Source of the DNA: Caulobacter vibrioides
GTDB lineage: Bacteria; Pseudomonadota; Alphaproteobacteria; Caulobacterales; Caulobacteraceae
Reading direction: 5' to 3'
Assembly (NCBI GenBank): GCA_001449105.1
Contig: LNIY01000075.1
Location: 1 to 64,000, forward strand
Length of the DNA: 64,000 bases
In this document: piece after piece, positions 53,623-62,265 of the stretch
How positions within the stretch are numbered: position 1 is the first letter of the stretch
Layout of the letters: every line of letters starts with the position of its first letter
Position numbers and translations under genes: made by a program
The notes under the pieces: model-generated
The model's input: only the letters and a program-made list of their open reading frames with translations
Databases searched by the model: none
What the model was told of the DNA's origin: nothing

Positions 53623-53724
53623 ACCCCCTCAGTCGCCTTCGGCGACAGCTCCCCCAGAGGGGGAGCATCCTGAGGGCGCGGCGGTGATCCTCCCTCTCTG
53701 GGGGAGGCGGCCCGAAGGAGCGAC
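53623..53724. repeat. Intergenic palindromic repeat, family A, copy 5
   Basis: Left module CTCAGTCGCCTTCGGCGACAGC with CTCCCCCAGAGGGGGAGCAT, spacer of about 25 bp, then CCTCCCTCTCTGGGGGAGG with GGCGGCCCGAAGG. Here the repeat lies between rplT and pheS, which are on the same strand, and so would be transcribed as a leader of pheS or trailer of rplT. Confidence 0.78.
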
Positions 53725-53731
53725 GCACAGC

Positions 53732-53764
53732 AAAAAGCCCTCCGGCTCGCGCCGGAGGGCTTTT
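53732..53764 (-). terminator. Intrinsic terminator of rpmI-rplT
   Basis: A perfect 14-bp stem (AAAAGCCCTCCGGC with GCCGGAGGGCTTTT) with a TCGC loop. It is symmetrical and could work in both directions. Confidence 0.9.
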
Positions 53765-53798
53765 CAAAGGATAGGTGAGCGATGAAGCTCAGATGTCC

Positions 53799-54155
53799 TT
53801 AGGCCAGGGCAGCGCGAACCTTGTCGGCGATGGCCTTGAACGCAACGGCGTCGTTGCCGGCGATGTCCGCCAGGACCTTACGGTCGATCACGATACCCGC
53901 CACGTCCAGGCCGTGGATGAATTGCGAGTAGGTGAAGCCTTCGGTGCGGGCGCCGGCGTTGATGCGCTGGATCCACAGCGAACGGAAGGCGCGCTTGCGC
54001 ACCTTGCGGTCGCGGTAGGCGTACTGGCCGGCCTTGTCGACAGCGGCCTTGGCCGTACGGATGGTGTTCTTGCGGCGGCCGTAGAAGCCCTTGGCCTGCT
54101 CCAGAACCTTCTTGTGCTTGGCGTGGGCGGTGACGCCACGTTTAACGCGAGCCAT
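53799..54155 (-). CDS. rplT: 50S ribosomal protein L20
   Basis: 118 residues, strongly basic. [55 protein letters not shown] is the long N-terminal helix that threads into 23S rRNA; the globular C-terminus ends in [16 protein letters not shown]. It is essential for early 50S assembly. It is cotranscribed with rpmI 15 bp upstream. Confidence 0.99.
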   Translation of the reverse strand: MARVKRGVTAHAKHKKVLEQAKGFYGRRKNTIRTAKAAVDKAGQYAYRDRKVRKRAFRSLWIQRINAGARTEGFTYSQFIHGLDVAGIVIDRKVLADIAGNDAVAFKAIADKVRAALA

Positions 54156-54170
54156 GTGTCAGCGCTCCTC

Positions 54171-54371
54171 TTACAGGCCGTAGGGCAGGTACGTGCGGAT
54201 GATCTTGGCGTCAGCCTCGCTCATCACCTTCGTGCCGCGGTTTTGGCGGATGTACTTGCCGTTGTGGCCGATCAGGCGGTGGCGCTTGCCGGCGACGCCG
54301 GCCTTCAGCTTGCCCGTGGCGGTGATCTTGAAGCGCTTTTTGGCGCCCGACTTCGTCTTCAACTTAGGCAT
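54171..54371 (-). CDS. rpmI: 50S ribosomal protein L35
   Basis: 66 residues: [49 protein letters not shown] is the complete L35 pattern. First gene of the rpmI-rplT pair; infC, its usual partner in many bacteria, lies about 5 kb away at 59455 on the same strand. Confidence 0.99.
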   Translation of the reverse strand: MPKLKTKSGAKKRFKITATGKLKAGVAGKRHRLIGHNGKYIRQNRGTKVMSEADAKIIRTYLPYGL

Positions 54372-54521
54372 TTCGCGTCGGAGCGTTTAACGGCCCCGTC
54401 CTCTGGATAGCGAGACGAACCGCCATGGCATGCCAAATTGGCCAGGCGGTTCCGGAAAGGCGGGGTCAATACGGGAACCCCGGGTGAAAAGCAAGGCCCG
54501 ACGGACTCTTAGCCGTGGACG

Positions 54522-55754
54522 CTAGGGAGCGGCCTTGGCGCGCCGGCCCACGGTCACCGCCAGCGCCACGGCCGGGACGGTCAGCAGCGCCCCCACCCAG
54601 TAGGGCGCGCCGGTGGCCAGGCCGAACAGCGGGCCTGCGATCATCGGGCCGCTCATCCGCGCCAGCGAGCCGCTGGCCATGTTCAGGCCCAGCATCGCCC
54701 CCTGCTGGTCGGGCGGGGTGGCGCGCGAGATCAGGGCCGCGATGCAGGGGAACACCAGCGACTGGCCAAAAGCGGTGAAGCCCACGAACAGGGGCACGAA
54801 GGCCGCGCTGGGCACGAACGGCGTCGCGGCCATCGACAGGCAGATGATCGACAGGCCGGCGGTCAGGACCTTGGGCTCGCCGAAGCGGCGGGCCAGGCGC
54901 CCGGTCAGCACGCCCTGGCCCAGCGAGGCCACCACGCCGATGACGGCGAAGCACAGGCCCACCTGCTGCGGCGTCCAGTCGAATCGCGCCTGGGTCCACA
55001 GGCCGAAGGTCGCTTCCATGCCCGAGAAGGCGGCGGTGGACACGAAGGTGACCATCAGCACCCGCGACAGCACCGGATGGGCGAAGGCGGCCTTCATGGC
55101 TTCGCGCCGGGGCGGGGGCGGCGGGGCGTCCTTGCGGGGCGCGCGGCTCTCGACCACGAACAGGAAGACGCCCAGGGCCGCCGTCGCCGCCAGGGCCGCG
55201 GCGACCAGCAGCGGCAGCTGGAAGCCCAGCCGCCCGGCGCTCGGATGGGCCAGCAGGCCGCCCAGGGCCGGCCCCACCACGAAGCCGGCGCCGAAGGCCG
55301 AGCCGAGCAGGCCCATGCGTGCGGCCCGCTTCTCGGGCGGGGTGACGTCGGCCATGTAGCCCTGGATCGTCGAGATGTTGCCGCTGGCCGCGCCGCTGAA
55401 GAAGCGGATCACGAAGGCGATCGCGATGGTCGGGGCGAAGGCCAGGGCGATGTACGAGGCGGTGTTGGCCAGGATGGTGACGATCAGCACCGGCCGCCGG
55501 CCGATGCGGTCGGAGAGGCGCCCCCAGAACGGCTCGGCCAGGAACTGGCCCAGCGAATAGGCCGAGAACAGCGCCGTCACCTGCCACGGGCTGGCGTTCA
55601 GCGCCTTGGCGTAGAACGGCAGCAGCGGGATCACCAGCCCGAAGCCCACCAGGTTGATGAACACCACCAGCAGCAGGACGTAGAGGGCGCGGGAACTGTG
55701 GACGGGCGCGGGCGCGGGAGGGGGCGCGGCGGCCGGGGCGGCGGGCATGGACAT
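54522..55754 (-). CDS. MFS transporter, Tet/TCR-like drug:proton antiporter (DHA1)
   Basis: 410 residues with about twelve membrane helices after a Pro/Ala-rich cytosolic leader. The DHA1 motif A is GRLSDRIGRRPVLIVT between helices 2 and 3, and the antiporter motif C is GLLGSAFGAGFVVGPALGG in helix 5, as in TetA-type tetracycline pumps. The second half repeats GVLTGRLARRFGEPKVLT. The substrate cannot be predicted. Start MSMPAAPAA at 55754; a second Met two codons on is equivalent. Confidence 0.92.
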   Translation of the reverse strand: MSMPAAPAAAPPPAPAPVHSSRALYVLLLVVFINLVGFGLVIPLLPFYAKALNASPWQVTALFSAYSLGQFLAEPFWGRLSDRIGRRPVLIVTILANTASYIALAFAPTIAIAFVIRFFSGAASGNISTIQGYMADVTPPEKRAARMGLLGSAFGAGFVVGPALGGLLAHPSAGRLGFQLPLLVAAALAATAALGVFLFVVESRAPRKDAPPPPPRREAMKAAFAHPVLSRVLMVTFVSTAAFSGMEATFGLWTQARFDWTPQQVGLCFAVIGVVASLGQGVLTGRLARRFGEPKVLTAGLSIICLSMAATPFVPSAAFVPLFVGFTAFGQSLVFPCIAALISRATPPDQQGAMLGLNMASGSLARMSGPMIAGPLFGLATGAPYWVGALLTVPAVALAVTVGRRAKAAP

Positions 55755-55866
55755 GACGGGAACCTTCGAGGCGGCTCCTCTACGCCCGATACGCGTGGAA
55801 AGCGACTGAAATTTCAGTTTCCGGGTGCGGAGGGTTTCGGTCGAGGAACGGTCGGGAAGCCGGCAG

Positions 55867-56652
55867 CTATTCCACCTGCTCCACCGTCACCGACTTGGAC
55901 CCGAATCTGGCGTCGCCGAAGGTCGCGGCGAACGGCACGTCGGCGGCGTCGCGGCCGAAGCCGATGGCGACGAGCCCCGCCAGCGGCGCGCGGCGGGTCG
56001 GATCGAAGGTCCGCCAGGCGCCGTCGAGATAGACCTGGAACACGGCGTGGAAGTCCGCCGGCCGCAGGTCCAGCGCGTAGCAGGAGACGAAGCGCGCGGG
56101 CATGTCGAGCGCCCTGCACAGGGCCACGCCCAGGTGGGCGAAGTCGCGACAGACCCCGACCCGATCGACCAGGGTGTCCAGGGCGTTGGTGGCGCCGCTG
56201 CTGGTTCCGGCCTCGTAGGCGATCGAGGACGCGATCCAGTCGGTGATCGCACGCGCCTGGCCCAGGCCCTGCGGCCGCGCGCCGAAGGTCTGGCGCGCGA
56301 AGGCCGTCAGGCGGTCGGAGGGGCAATAGCGGCTGGGGTTGAGGTAGGGCAGCACCGTGAGCGGCAGGTCGTTGACGACCTCGCCGCCGATGAAGTCGCG
56401 ATGGTCCACCACCGCCCGTCGCTCGACCAGGGCGACATAGCCGATGTCGAGCGGTCCCGGCTGGGCCAGGAACCGGATGAAGCGGTTGCCGGCGAAGGCG
56501 TCGACGAAGAAGTCCGCCATGATCCCCGGCGGCAGCAGGATGGTCTCGTCGTCGACCGTCTGGTCGGCGCCGTCGGCGGCCTGGATCGCCAGGACGAAGC
56601 TCGTGGGCGTCCGCACGTCGTAGCGCAGGCGGCAGTCGATCGAGAGACGCAT
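55867..56652 (-). CDS. Transglutaminase-like cysteine protease-fold protein
   Basis: 261 residues. The catalytic triad of the transglutaminase core is visible: C168 in RVGVCRDFAHLGVALCRALDMPARFVS, H202 in DFHAVFQVYLDG and D217 in RTFDPTRR. An N-terminal beta-domain (MRLSIDCRLRYDVRTPTSFVLAIQ) precedes it, as in the bacterial transglutaminase families paired with ATP-grasp enzymes. No signal peptide is seen, so it acts in the cytosol. ATG 56652 is chosen because the upstream frame lacks family sequence. Confidence 0.88.
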   Translation of the reverse strand: MRLSIDCRLRYDVRTPTSFVLAIQAADGADQTVDDETILLPPGIMADFFVDAFAGNRFIRFLAQPGPLDIGYVALVERRAVVDHRDFIGGEVVNDLPLTVLPYLNPSRYCPSDRLTAFARQTFGARPQGLGQARAITDWIASSIAYEAGTSSGATNALDTLVDRVGVCRDFAHLGVALCRALDMPARFVSCYALDLRPADFHAVFQVYLDGAWRTFDPTRRAPLAGLVAIGFGRDAADVPFAATFGDARFGSKSVTVEQVE

Positions 56653-56692
56653 GGCGCGGGTTCCGAAGGAGGAAAGCGTGAGGGCGGCGTCC

Positions 56693-56881
56693 CTAAACGC
56701 CCGACGGCGGCGTTTGGGCCCGGGCCGCCATGCGGGCGTCCTCGGCGTCGGCCAGTTCGCTCCAGGTGCGGGCGGCCTGCTCGTGCTTGGCCTGCACATG
56801 CGGCAGCGAACTTGCGCCGGCGGCCTCCAGGGCCGTGGCGGCGAGCGCGCGGTACTCCGGCGCGCGAAAGGGATGTCTCAA
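56693..56881 (-). CDS. Small helical protein of unknown function
   Basis: 62 residues: HPFRAPEYRALAATALEAAGASSLPHVQAKHEQAARTWSELADAEDARMAAR, two amphipathic helices. Proteins with this LP-x-V/R-x-K-x...A-A-x-x-W-x-x-L-A pattern are common short hypothetical proteins in alphaproteobacteria. The start is TTG 56881, supported by AGGAG eight bases upstream. The longer open frame to 57094 is rejected. Confidence 0.65.
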   Translation of the reverse strand: MRHPFRAPEYRALAATALEAAGASSLPHVQAKHEQAARTWSELADAEDARMAARAQTPPSGV

Positions 56882-57096
56882 AGGGCGAAGCTCCTGCCGT
56901 CGGCAAAGTCCGTGGCGGGCTTCACGGGTTTTATATGGGGATGAGGCGGGGCGATTGCGAACTTGGCGGTCCGGAGGGGCGGGGCGCCGCGGAAGGTCGA
57001 TGTCCTTTTCTGTCCGCTCTTCGTCCGGCGGCTTTCTTATGCGCCTTGCAGCACACCGGTAGCTTGCGCCATCCTTCACGCCACGGAGACGCAAGA

Positions 57097-57642
57097 ATGT
57101 CCGCCGCCACCGCCCTGATCGTCGTCGACGCCCAGGATTCCTTCCGTCAGCGCGCCTCGTGGGATCCGGCGATCGCCGGCGTCTACCTGGAGCGCCAGCA
57201 GGCGCTGATCGACGGCGCGAAGGCCAAGGGCCTGCCGGTCGTGCAGATCCTGCACGTCGAGGCCGAGGGGATCTTCAGCCTGGCCTCGGGTCATGTGCGC
57301 ACGGTCGAGGGGCTTTCGCTGAGCCCCGACGTCACCTTCCACAAGCCCAGCCATAGCGCGCTCGTCGGCACCGGCCTGCTGGTCTGGCTGATCCAGAACC
57401 GCATCGGTCGGGTGATCGTCAGCGGCATCCGCACCGAGCAGTGCTGCGAGACCACCACCCGCCACGCCTCCGATCTGGGCTTTTCCGTCGAATACGTCAC
57501 CGAAGCGACCTTGACCTTCGACATGACCGACCGCCACGGCCGGGTGTTCACCGTCGACGAGATCAAGGCCCGCACCGAGCTCGTTTTGCACGAACGCTTC
57601 GCCCGCATCGCCACCGTCGAGGAAGCTCTCCTTGCCGCATAG
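57097..57642 (+). CDS. Isochorismatase-family cysteine hydrolase
   Basis: 181 residues. The catalytic triad of the family is recognisable: D11 in LIVVDAQDSF, K83 in FHKPSHSALVGTGL, and C116 in SGIRTEQCCETTTRHASDLGF. Such enzymes hydrolyse C-N or ether bonds in nicotinamide, N-carbamoyl amines or isochorismate. ATG 57097 follows GGAG. It stands 12 bp before a GlxA-type regulator, so it is probably part of that regulator's system. Confidence 0.92.
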   Translation: MSAATALIVVDAQDSFRQRASWDPAIAGVYLERQQALIDGAKAKGLPVVQILHVEAEGIFSLASGHVRTVEGLSLSPDVTFHKPSHSALVGTGLLVWLIQNRIGRVIVSGIRTEQCCETTTRHASDLGFSVEYVTEATLTFDMTDRHGRVFTVDEIKARTELVLHERFARIATVEEALLAA

Positions 57643-57654
57643 AAAGCAGGCCGC

Positions 57655-58647
57655 ATGACCGACGCCTCGCCCGCCGTCATTCCCGTCCTTGTCGTCCTGC
57701 CGCCGCGCACCCTGCTGCTCGACGTGGCCGGACCGCTGGAGGTGCTGCGGCGGGCGAGCTTCGAGCCCGGTTCGCCGGGCTTTTCGGTGACCTATGTCGC
57801 GGCCCGCCCGGCGATCGACAGCTCCGTCGGCCTTTCGCTGGCGGGCCTGGGTCCATTGCCGGAGGCCTTGCCCGACGGGGCGCTGGTCATCGTCTCGGGC
57901 AATGTCGACCAGGTGCTGGGCGGTCCTGGCCCGACGCCGGCGGACGCCGCCGACGAGGAGACGATCGTCGCCTGGCTGGCCCGCGTGGTGCGTCCGGGCA
58001 TGACCCTGGCCTGCATCTGCTCGGGCGCGCTGCTGGCGGCGCGGGCGGGATTGCTGGCCGGCAAGGCCTGCACCACCCACCATGCCTGCATCGAGGACCT
58101 GACGCGCCTGGCGCCCAGCGCCCGGGTGCTGGAGGATCGCCTGTTCGTCGAGGACGGCGAGCGGCTGACCAGCGCCGGCGTCACCTCGGGCGTTGATCTG
58201 ATGCTGCATCTGATCGCCCGGCTGCGGGGGGCGGCGGTGGCGGTGTCGATCGCCCGCCAGATGGTGGTCTATCTGCGCCGAGGCCCGTCGGACCCGCAGC
58301 TGTCGCCGTGGCTGGAGGGGCGCAACCACGTCCACCCCGCCGTCCACCGCGTGCAGGACGCCGTCGCCGCCGACCCGGCCCGGGACTGGAGCCTCGAGGT
58401 GCTGGCCGATCTGGCCGCCGCCAGCCCCCGCCACCTGTCGCGGCTGTTCAACGCCCATGCCGGCATGAGCCTGACCGACTACGTCAACCGCCTGCGCCTG
58501 GCGCTGGCCGGCGAGATGCTGGCCGCCACCCGCCTCGACATGGAGAGCGTGGCCGAGCGGGCCGGCTTCGCCTCGACCCGCCAGTTGCGCAGGGTCTGGC
58601 GGCGGCATCATCCGACGCCGCCGAAGGCCGCCCGGGCGGCGGGCTGA
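57655..58647 (+). CDS. GlxA-family transcriptional regulator (DJ-1/PfpI plus AraC HTH)
   Basis: 330 residues. The N-terminal DJ-1/PfpI domain (about 5-175) has VLPPRTLLLDVAGPLEVLRRA and the nucleophile elbow LACICSGALLAARAGLLAGK. The C-terminal AraC double helix-turn-helix (about 235-320) has WSLEVLADLAAASPRHLSRLFNAHAGMSLTDYVNRLRLALA and MESVAERAGFASTRQLRRVWRR. This class often activates catabolic genes; the neighbouring isochorismatase gene is the obvious partner, as the two are cotranscribed with a 12-bp gap. Confidence 0.95.
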   Translation: MTDASPAVIPVLVVLPPRTLLLDVAGPLEVLRRASFEPGSPGFSVTYVAARPAIDSSVGLSLAGLGPLPEALPDGALVIVSGNVDQVLGGPGPTPADAADEETIVAWLARVVRPGMTLACICSGALLAARAGLLAGKACTTHHACIEDLTRLAPSARVLEDRLFVEDGERLTSAGVTSGVDLMLHLIARLRGAAVAVSIARQMVVYLRRGPSDPQLSPWLEGRNHVHPAVHRVQDAVAADPARDWSLEVLADLAAASPRHLSRLFNAHAGMSLTDYVNRLRLALAGEMLAATRLDMESVAERAGFASTRQLRRVWRRHHPTPPKAARAAG

Positions 58648-58649
58648 GC

Positions 58650-59390
58650 TCAGCCGCGCGTGCGGATCCAGCCTGTCAGCGACAGGCGCGGGGCCGCCGC
58701 GTGCGGGGTCACGTAGCTGACGGCGTGCTTCTGCGGCACGCGGAAGATGTTCAGGGCGTTGAAGCTGGGCGTGTAGCCCTCGGCCACGTGGCCGTCGCCG
58801 TCGAGGAACAGCAAGAGGCCGCCCCAGTCGCTACGCCATTGCGGCGTCAGGTTCAGAACGTAGGCATAGAGCCGGTTCTTGCCGTCGGCGTGGTCGTCGT
58901 GCTCGGTCAGGAAATGACCGGGCCGGTAGCGCGTGGCCTGGCAGTCGCAATATTCGGGGCGATCGTCGCCCGTCAGGTCGCGCACGAAGCCGAGGAAGGC
59001 CTCGCCGTTGATCAGGTCGTAGGCGGCTTCCAGCAGCCGTCCCTCGCGGCGGCCGGCCTCGACCTCGTCGCTGACCCGGAAATTGTCGAATCGAAAGCCG
59101 AAGCCGGCGCGGGTCTCCTCCGCCACCTGGCGGTCGAGCGCGGCGTCGTCGGCCGCCGACAGGGCGCCGGGGCCGTCCAGCGGCAGGGTCCACAGCTTCT
59201 TGTCGACGCCGACAACCCCGCTCCACGGCGTGTCGATGGTCAGGGCCGCGTGCAGGCGGGCGGCCGAGTCGGCGGTCAGGATCCCCGGAACGTGCAGTCG
59301 GCCGCTGGCGGCGAAGGCCTCGCGCCAGGCCTTGGGCGTCAGGCTGGGATCGAGCGACAGGGGGTCTTGCTTGGGAGCGGACTGGGGCAT
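58650..59390 (-). CDS. Tpa1/Ofd1-like 2-oxoglutarate/Fe(II) prolyl hydroxylase-fold protein
   Basis: 246 residues. The iron triad is H164-x-D166 in FLTEHDDHADG and H222 in VPQKHAVSYVTPH; R235 in RLSLTGWIR binds 2-oxoglutarate. The spacing YAYVLNLTPQWRSDWGGLLLF, NALNIFRVPQ and the terminal LTGW match the Tpa1/Ofd1/OGFOD1 group, whose eukaryotic members hydroxylate a proline of ribosomal protein uS12. ATG 59390 is used because the alternative at 59423 lies in the infC terminator. It is directly downstream of infC on the same strand. Confidence 0.85.
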   Translation of the reverse strand: MPQSAPKQDPLSLDPSLTPKAWREAFAASGRLHVPGILTADSAARLHAALTIDTPWSGVVGVDKKLWTLPLDGPGALSAADDAALDRQVAEETRAGFGFRFDNFRVSDEVEAGRREGRLLEAAYDLINGEAFLGFVRDLTGDDRPEYCDCQATRYRPGHFLTEHDDHADGKNRLYAYVLNLTPQWRSDWGGLLLFLDGDGHVAEGYTPSFNALNIFRVPQKHAVSYVTPHAAAPRLSLTGWIRTRG

Positions 59391-59403
59391 GGACGGGACC
59401 GGA

Positions 59404-59434
59404 AACGAAAAACGCCCCGGCATGACCGGGGCGT
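59404..59434 (-). terminator. Intrinsic terminator of infC
   Basis: ACGCCCCGG and CCGGGGCGT pair around CATGA; on the minus strand TTTTTCGTTT follows. It separates infC from the oxygenase gene. Confidence 0.85.
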
Positions 59435-59454
59435 CTTCAGCATAGAGCCTGAGC

Positions 59455-59976
59455 TTAGCGGGGCGCCAGGATCATGATCATCTGGCGGCCCTCCATGCGG
59501 GGCTCGTATTCGACCTTGGCGATCTCGTCGAAGTCGGCCTTGACCTTGAGCAGCAGCTTCATGCCGAGCTCCGGGTGAGCCATTTCACGACCGCGGAAGC
59601 GCAGGGTGACCTTGACCTTGTCGCCTTCCTCAAAGAAGCGGTGCATGGCCTTGGCCTTCACCTCGTAGTCGTGGATGTCGATGTTCGGGCGGAGTTTGAT
59701 CTCCTTGAGCTCGACCACCTTCTGACGCTTGCGGGCCTCGTTCTTCTTCTTCTGTTCCTGGAACTTGAACTTGCCATAGTCCAGGATCTTGCAGACCGGC
59801 GGGTTCGCGTTCGGAACGATTTCCACCAGGTCCAGCCCAGCTTCCTCGGCCGCCTCCATGGCGGACGCGGTCGGCATCTCGCCCTGCTTCTCGCCGTTCT
59901 GGTCGATCAGCAGCACGCGCGGGACGCGGATTTCATCGTTGATACGCGGTCCATCCTTGACGGGCGGCGCTTGCAT
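59455..59976 (-). CDS. infC: Translation initiation factor IF-3
   Basis: 173 residues. N-terminal domain [61 protein letters not shown], lysine-rich linker ([15 protein letters not shown]), then the C-terminal 30S-binding domain [42 protein letters not shown]. It keeps 30S subunits free and proofreads the start codon. It begins with ATG, unlike the AUU of E. coli, so the usual start-codon autoregulation may not apply. rpmI-rplT are not adjacent. Confidence 0.98.
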   Translation of the reverse strand: MQAPPVKDGPRINDEIRVPRVLLIDQNGEKQGEMPTASAMEAAEEAGLDLVEIVPNANPPVCKILDYGKFKFQEQKKKNEARKRQKVVELKEIKLRPNIDIHDYEVKAKAMHRFFEEGDKVKVTLRFRGREMAHPELGMKLLLKVKADFDEIAKVEYEPRMEGRQMIMILAPR

Positions 59977-60205
59977 GGGACGGCGAATAGGGGCGGCTCC
60001 GGAATTGTTGTAGAGGATTTCGCGCGGCGCCCATGGGGCGTCGCGTTCAGATGATATATGACGCTAGACACGGACGCTATCAAGCGTCCGACGCGACAAG
60101 AGCGTTCCACGCGGCCGAGGATCGGCGGCGAAAGGGGCGTCGGGACGGAAACGTGATCGGGACGGGCGGCCGTTTCCCATTCCTCCAGACGACGATTCGA
60201 CGCCC

Positions 60206-60832
60206 TTGAACGCCGCCGCAGCCTCCCTTTCCATGCCCGCCACGCGCCACACGATCATCGAAGACGTCCATGCGCTGCTGATCGGCACGAGCTTCATCGC
60301 CGTGGGCCTGACCCTGCTGAAGACCGCGGGCCTCGTGACCGGGGGCATCGCCGGGATCGCCCTGATCGTCTCCTATCTCGGCGGCTGGCCGGTAGGGGTG
60401 GTGTTCTTCGTCCTGAACCTGCCGTTCTACGTCTTCGCCCAGCGGGCGCTGGGCTGGATGTTCATGTTCAAGACCCTGGCGGTGAACGTCGCCCTGACCG
60501 GCCTGACACTGGCCCTGCCGCACTGGCTGAAGCTGAAGGGCGTGGATCCGATCTTCGCGGCGGTGTTCGGCGGCACCATCATCGGCATGGGCATCCTGGC
60601 CCTGGCCCGCCATCGCGCCTCGGTCGGCGGCATCGGCGTGCTGGGCCTGTGGCTGCAGGAAAAGCACGGGGTCAGCGCCGGCAAGGTGCAGATGGGCACC
60701 GACGTGCTGGTCGTGGGCGCGGCCTTCATGGTCGTCAGCCTCGACAAGCTGCTGCTCTCCATCCTGTCGGCGGTGGCGCTCAGCATCGTCATCATCGCCA
60801 ACCACAAGCCGGGCCGCTACGCCGGCTACTGA
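60206..60832 (+). CDS. YitT-family membrane protein (DUF161)
   Basis: 208 residues with five or six membrane helices: LLIGTSFIAVGLTLLKTAGLVTGGIAGIALIVSYL is the characteristic first repeat of YitT, followed by WPVGVVFFVLNLPFYVFAQRALG, VFGGTIIGMGILALARHRASVGGIGVLGLWLQE, and a final hydrophobic pair. The function of this family is unknown. TTG 60206 gives the longest form; ATG 60233 (MPATRHTIIED) is an equally reasonable start. Confidence 0.85.
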   Translation: MNAAAASLSMPATRHTIIEDVHALLIGTSFIAVGLTLLKTAGLVTGGIAGIALIVSYLGGWPVGVVFFVLNLPFYVFAQRALGWMFMFKTLAVNVALTGLTLALPHWLKLKGVDPIFAAVFGGTIIGMGILALARHRASVGGIGVLGLWLQEKHGVSAGKVQMGTDVLVVGAAFMVVSLDKLLLSILSAVALSIVIIANHKPGRYAGY

Positions 60833-60925
60833 CGCCGATGTTGATTGGTCCTCTTGTTTCCACCCCGGCCAAGCTGGCATACGACGCGTGCCGTAGCGTC
60901 AGTTAGCGCTACCAGGAGCCCCCGC

Positions 60926-61777
60926 ATGACCCGTCCCGTCCTGGCGACCGCCCACGCGCGCGTCGAACTGATGCCTGAAGTGGGCGGTTCGATCGGCCGC
61001 TTCGTGTTCGACGGCTGCGACGTGCTGCGCCCGACGCCGGAAGGGACCACCGACGCGCTGGACGTCGGCTGCTTCCCGCTGGTCCCGTTCTGCAACCGCA
61101 TTCCGAACGGCCGCTTTTCCTTCCAGGGGCGCGAGGTGACGCTGGCCCCGAACCTCGGCGGCCATCCGCACCCGCTGCACGGCCAGGGCTGGCGCGCGGC
61201 CTGGACCGTGACCGGCCTGTCCGACACCCGCGCCGTCCTGACCTATGACCATGCCCCCTCCGACTGGCCGTGGGCCTATCGCGCCGAGCAGATCCTGGTC
61301 CTGTCGGACGAGGGCCTGCGCATCGAGCTGTCGGTGACCAATACCGGGACCGAGACGATGCCGGCCGGCCTTGGCCTGCACCCCTATTTCGCCGCGCGTC
61401 CGGGCGAGAGCCTGAAGATGGACGTCGATGGCGTCTGGATGGTCGACGCCGACGTCCTGCCCACCGTCCACCACCAGGGGCCGTGGAGGCGCGACTGGAC
61501 GGTCGGCGCTGTGACCGCGACCGACAGCCTGATCGACAACTGCTGGACCGGTTTCGGCGGCAAGGCCGTGCTGTCGGCTCCGGAAGGAACCTCGACGATC
61601 ATCCAGGCCTCTGACAACTGCCGCTGGGCGCATGTCTATTCGCCCCCGGGCGCCGACTTCGTCTGCGTCGAGCCGACCTCCAGCCGTCCCGATCCGTTCG
61701 GTGAAGGCGAGACCGGGATCGTCGCCCTGGCCCCGGGCGAGAAGGCGTCGGTCTGGATGACCCTGACGATCGCATGA
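60926..61777 (+). CDS. Aldose 1-epimerase (galactose mutarotase) family protein
   Basis: 283 residues of a beta-sandwich sugar mutarotase. Landmarks: CFPLVPFCNRIPNGRFSFQGREV, GGHPHPLHGQGWRAAW (catalytic His region), LGLHPYFAARPGE (second His) and DFVCVEPTSSRPDPF (catalytic Glu). It interconverts the alpha and beta anomers of aldoses. ATG 60926 follows AGGAG with a 7-nt spacer. Its stop overlaps the ATG of the receiver-like gene (ATGA). Confidence 0.93.
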   Translation: MTRPVLATAHARVELMPEVGGSIGRFVFDGCDVLRPTPEGTTDALDVGCFPLVPFCNRIPNGRFSFQGREVTLAPNLGGHPHPLHGQGWRAAWTVTGLSDTRAVLTYDHAPSDWPWAYRAEQILVLSDEGLRIELSVTNTGTETMPAGLGLHPYFAARPGESLKMDVDGVWMVDADVLPTVHHQGPWRRDWTVGAVTATDSLIDNCWTGFGGKAVLSAPEGTSTIIQASDNCRWAHVYSPPGADFVCVEPTSSRPDPFGEGETGIVALAPGEKASVWMTLTIA

Positions 61778-62193
61778 TCGCCGACCTGCTCGATTTGCGC
61801 CGGATCAAGGCGCGCTGGACCGACCCGGGCTTGACTGGCGCCATGTGCGCCCCTTCGCCCGCCCGTCCGCTGGTGATCATCGTCGAGGCCGACGAGGCCT
61901 TGCGCCAGGCCCTGGCCTTCGCCCTGGAGACCGAGGGCTATTGGCCGCGCGCCTTCGCCGAGGTCGCCGAGGTTCCGCTGGCCGAACTGATCGCCGCCGA
62001 CTGCCTGGTGCTGGACGTCGACCTGCTGGCCCTGGCCTCGCTGCGCGGCAAGGGCGTGCGCACCCCGGCGGTGCTCGTCGCCGAGGGACCGATCGACCTG
62101 ACCGTCACCGACGCCCTGTGGGCCGGCGTGGCCCACAAGCCGCTGATCACCGACGCGCTGAGCCTGCAGGTGAAGAAGGCGGTCGGGGTCTGA
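61774..62193 (+). CDS. Receiver-only response-regulator-like protein
   Basis: 139 residues, no output domain. The receiver fold is readable: acidic pocket in IIVEADEALRQALAFALETEGY, phospho-acceptor D81 in CLVLDVDL, and K122 in AHKPLITDALSLQVKKAV. The conserved Thr/Ser before the fifth strand is not obvious (TPAVLVAEG), so phosphorylation switching may be altered. The start overlaps the epimerase stop; an internal ATG at 61843 (MCAPSPARP) is the alternative start and would trim the atypical N-terminus. No kinase gene is nearby. Confidence 0.72.
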   Translation: MIADLLDLRRIKARWTDPGLTGAMCAPSPARPLVIIVEADEALRQALAFALETEGYWPRAFAEVAEVPLAELIAADCLVLDVDLLALASLRGKGVRTPAVLVAEGPIDLTVTDALWAGVAHKPLITDALSLQVKKAVGV

Positions 62194-62265
62194 GGTTCAT
62201 TCGATTACGGTTGTAATTATCCCGTCGCCTGCGTAGCCTCGTCCGAAACGGGGGAGGGGCGTGGG

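Noticed and set aside
56881..57094. N-terminal extension of the small helical protein
   Set aside because: The extra 71 codons are Arg/Pro-rich and cover the promoter region of the isochorismatase gene; TTG 56881 has AGGAG eight bases upstream.
55825..57096. A long in-frame upstream extension of the isochorismatase-like gene
   Set aside because: The extension runs opposite the transglutaminase gene and the small helical gene and has no family sequence; ATG 57097 with GGAG upstream starts the conserved domain.
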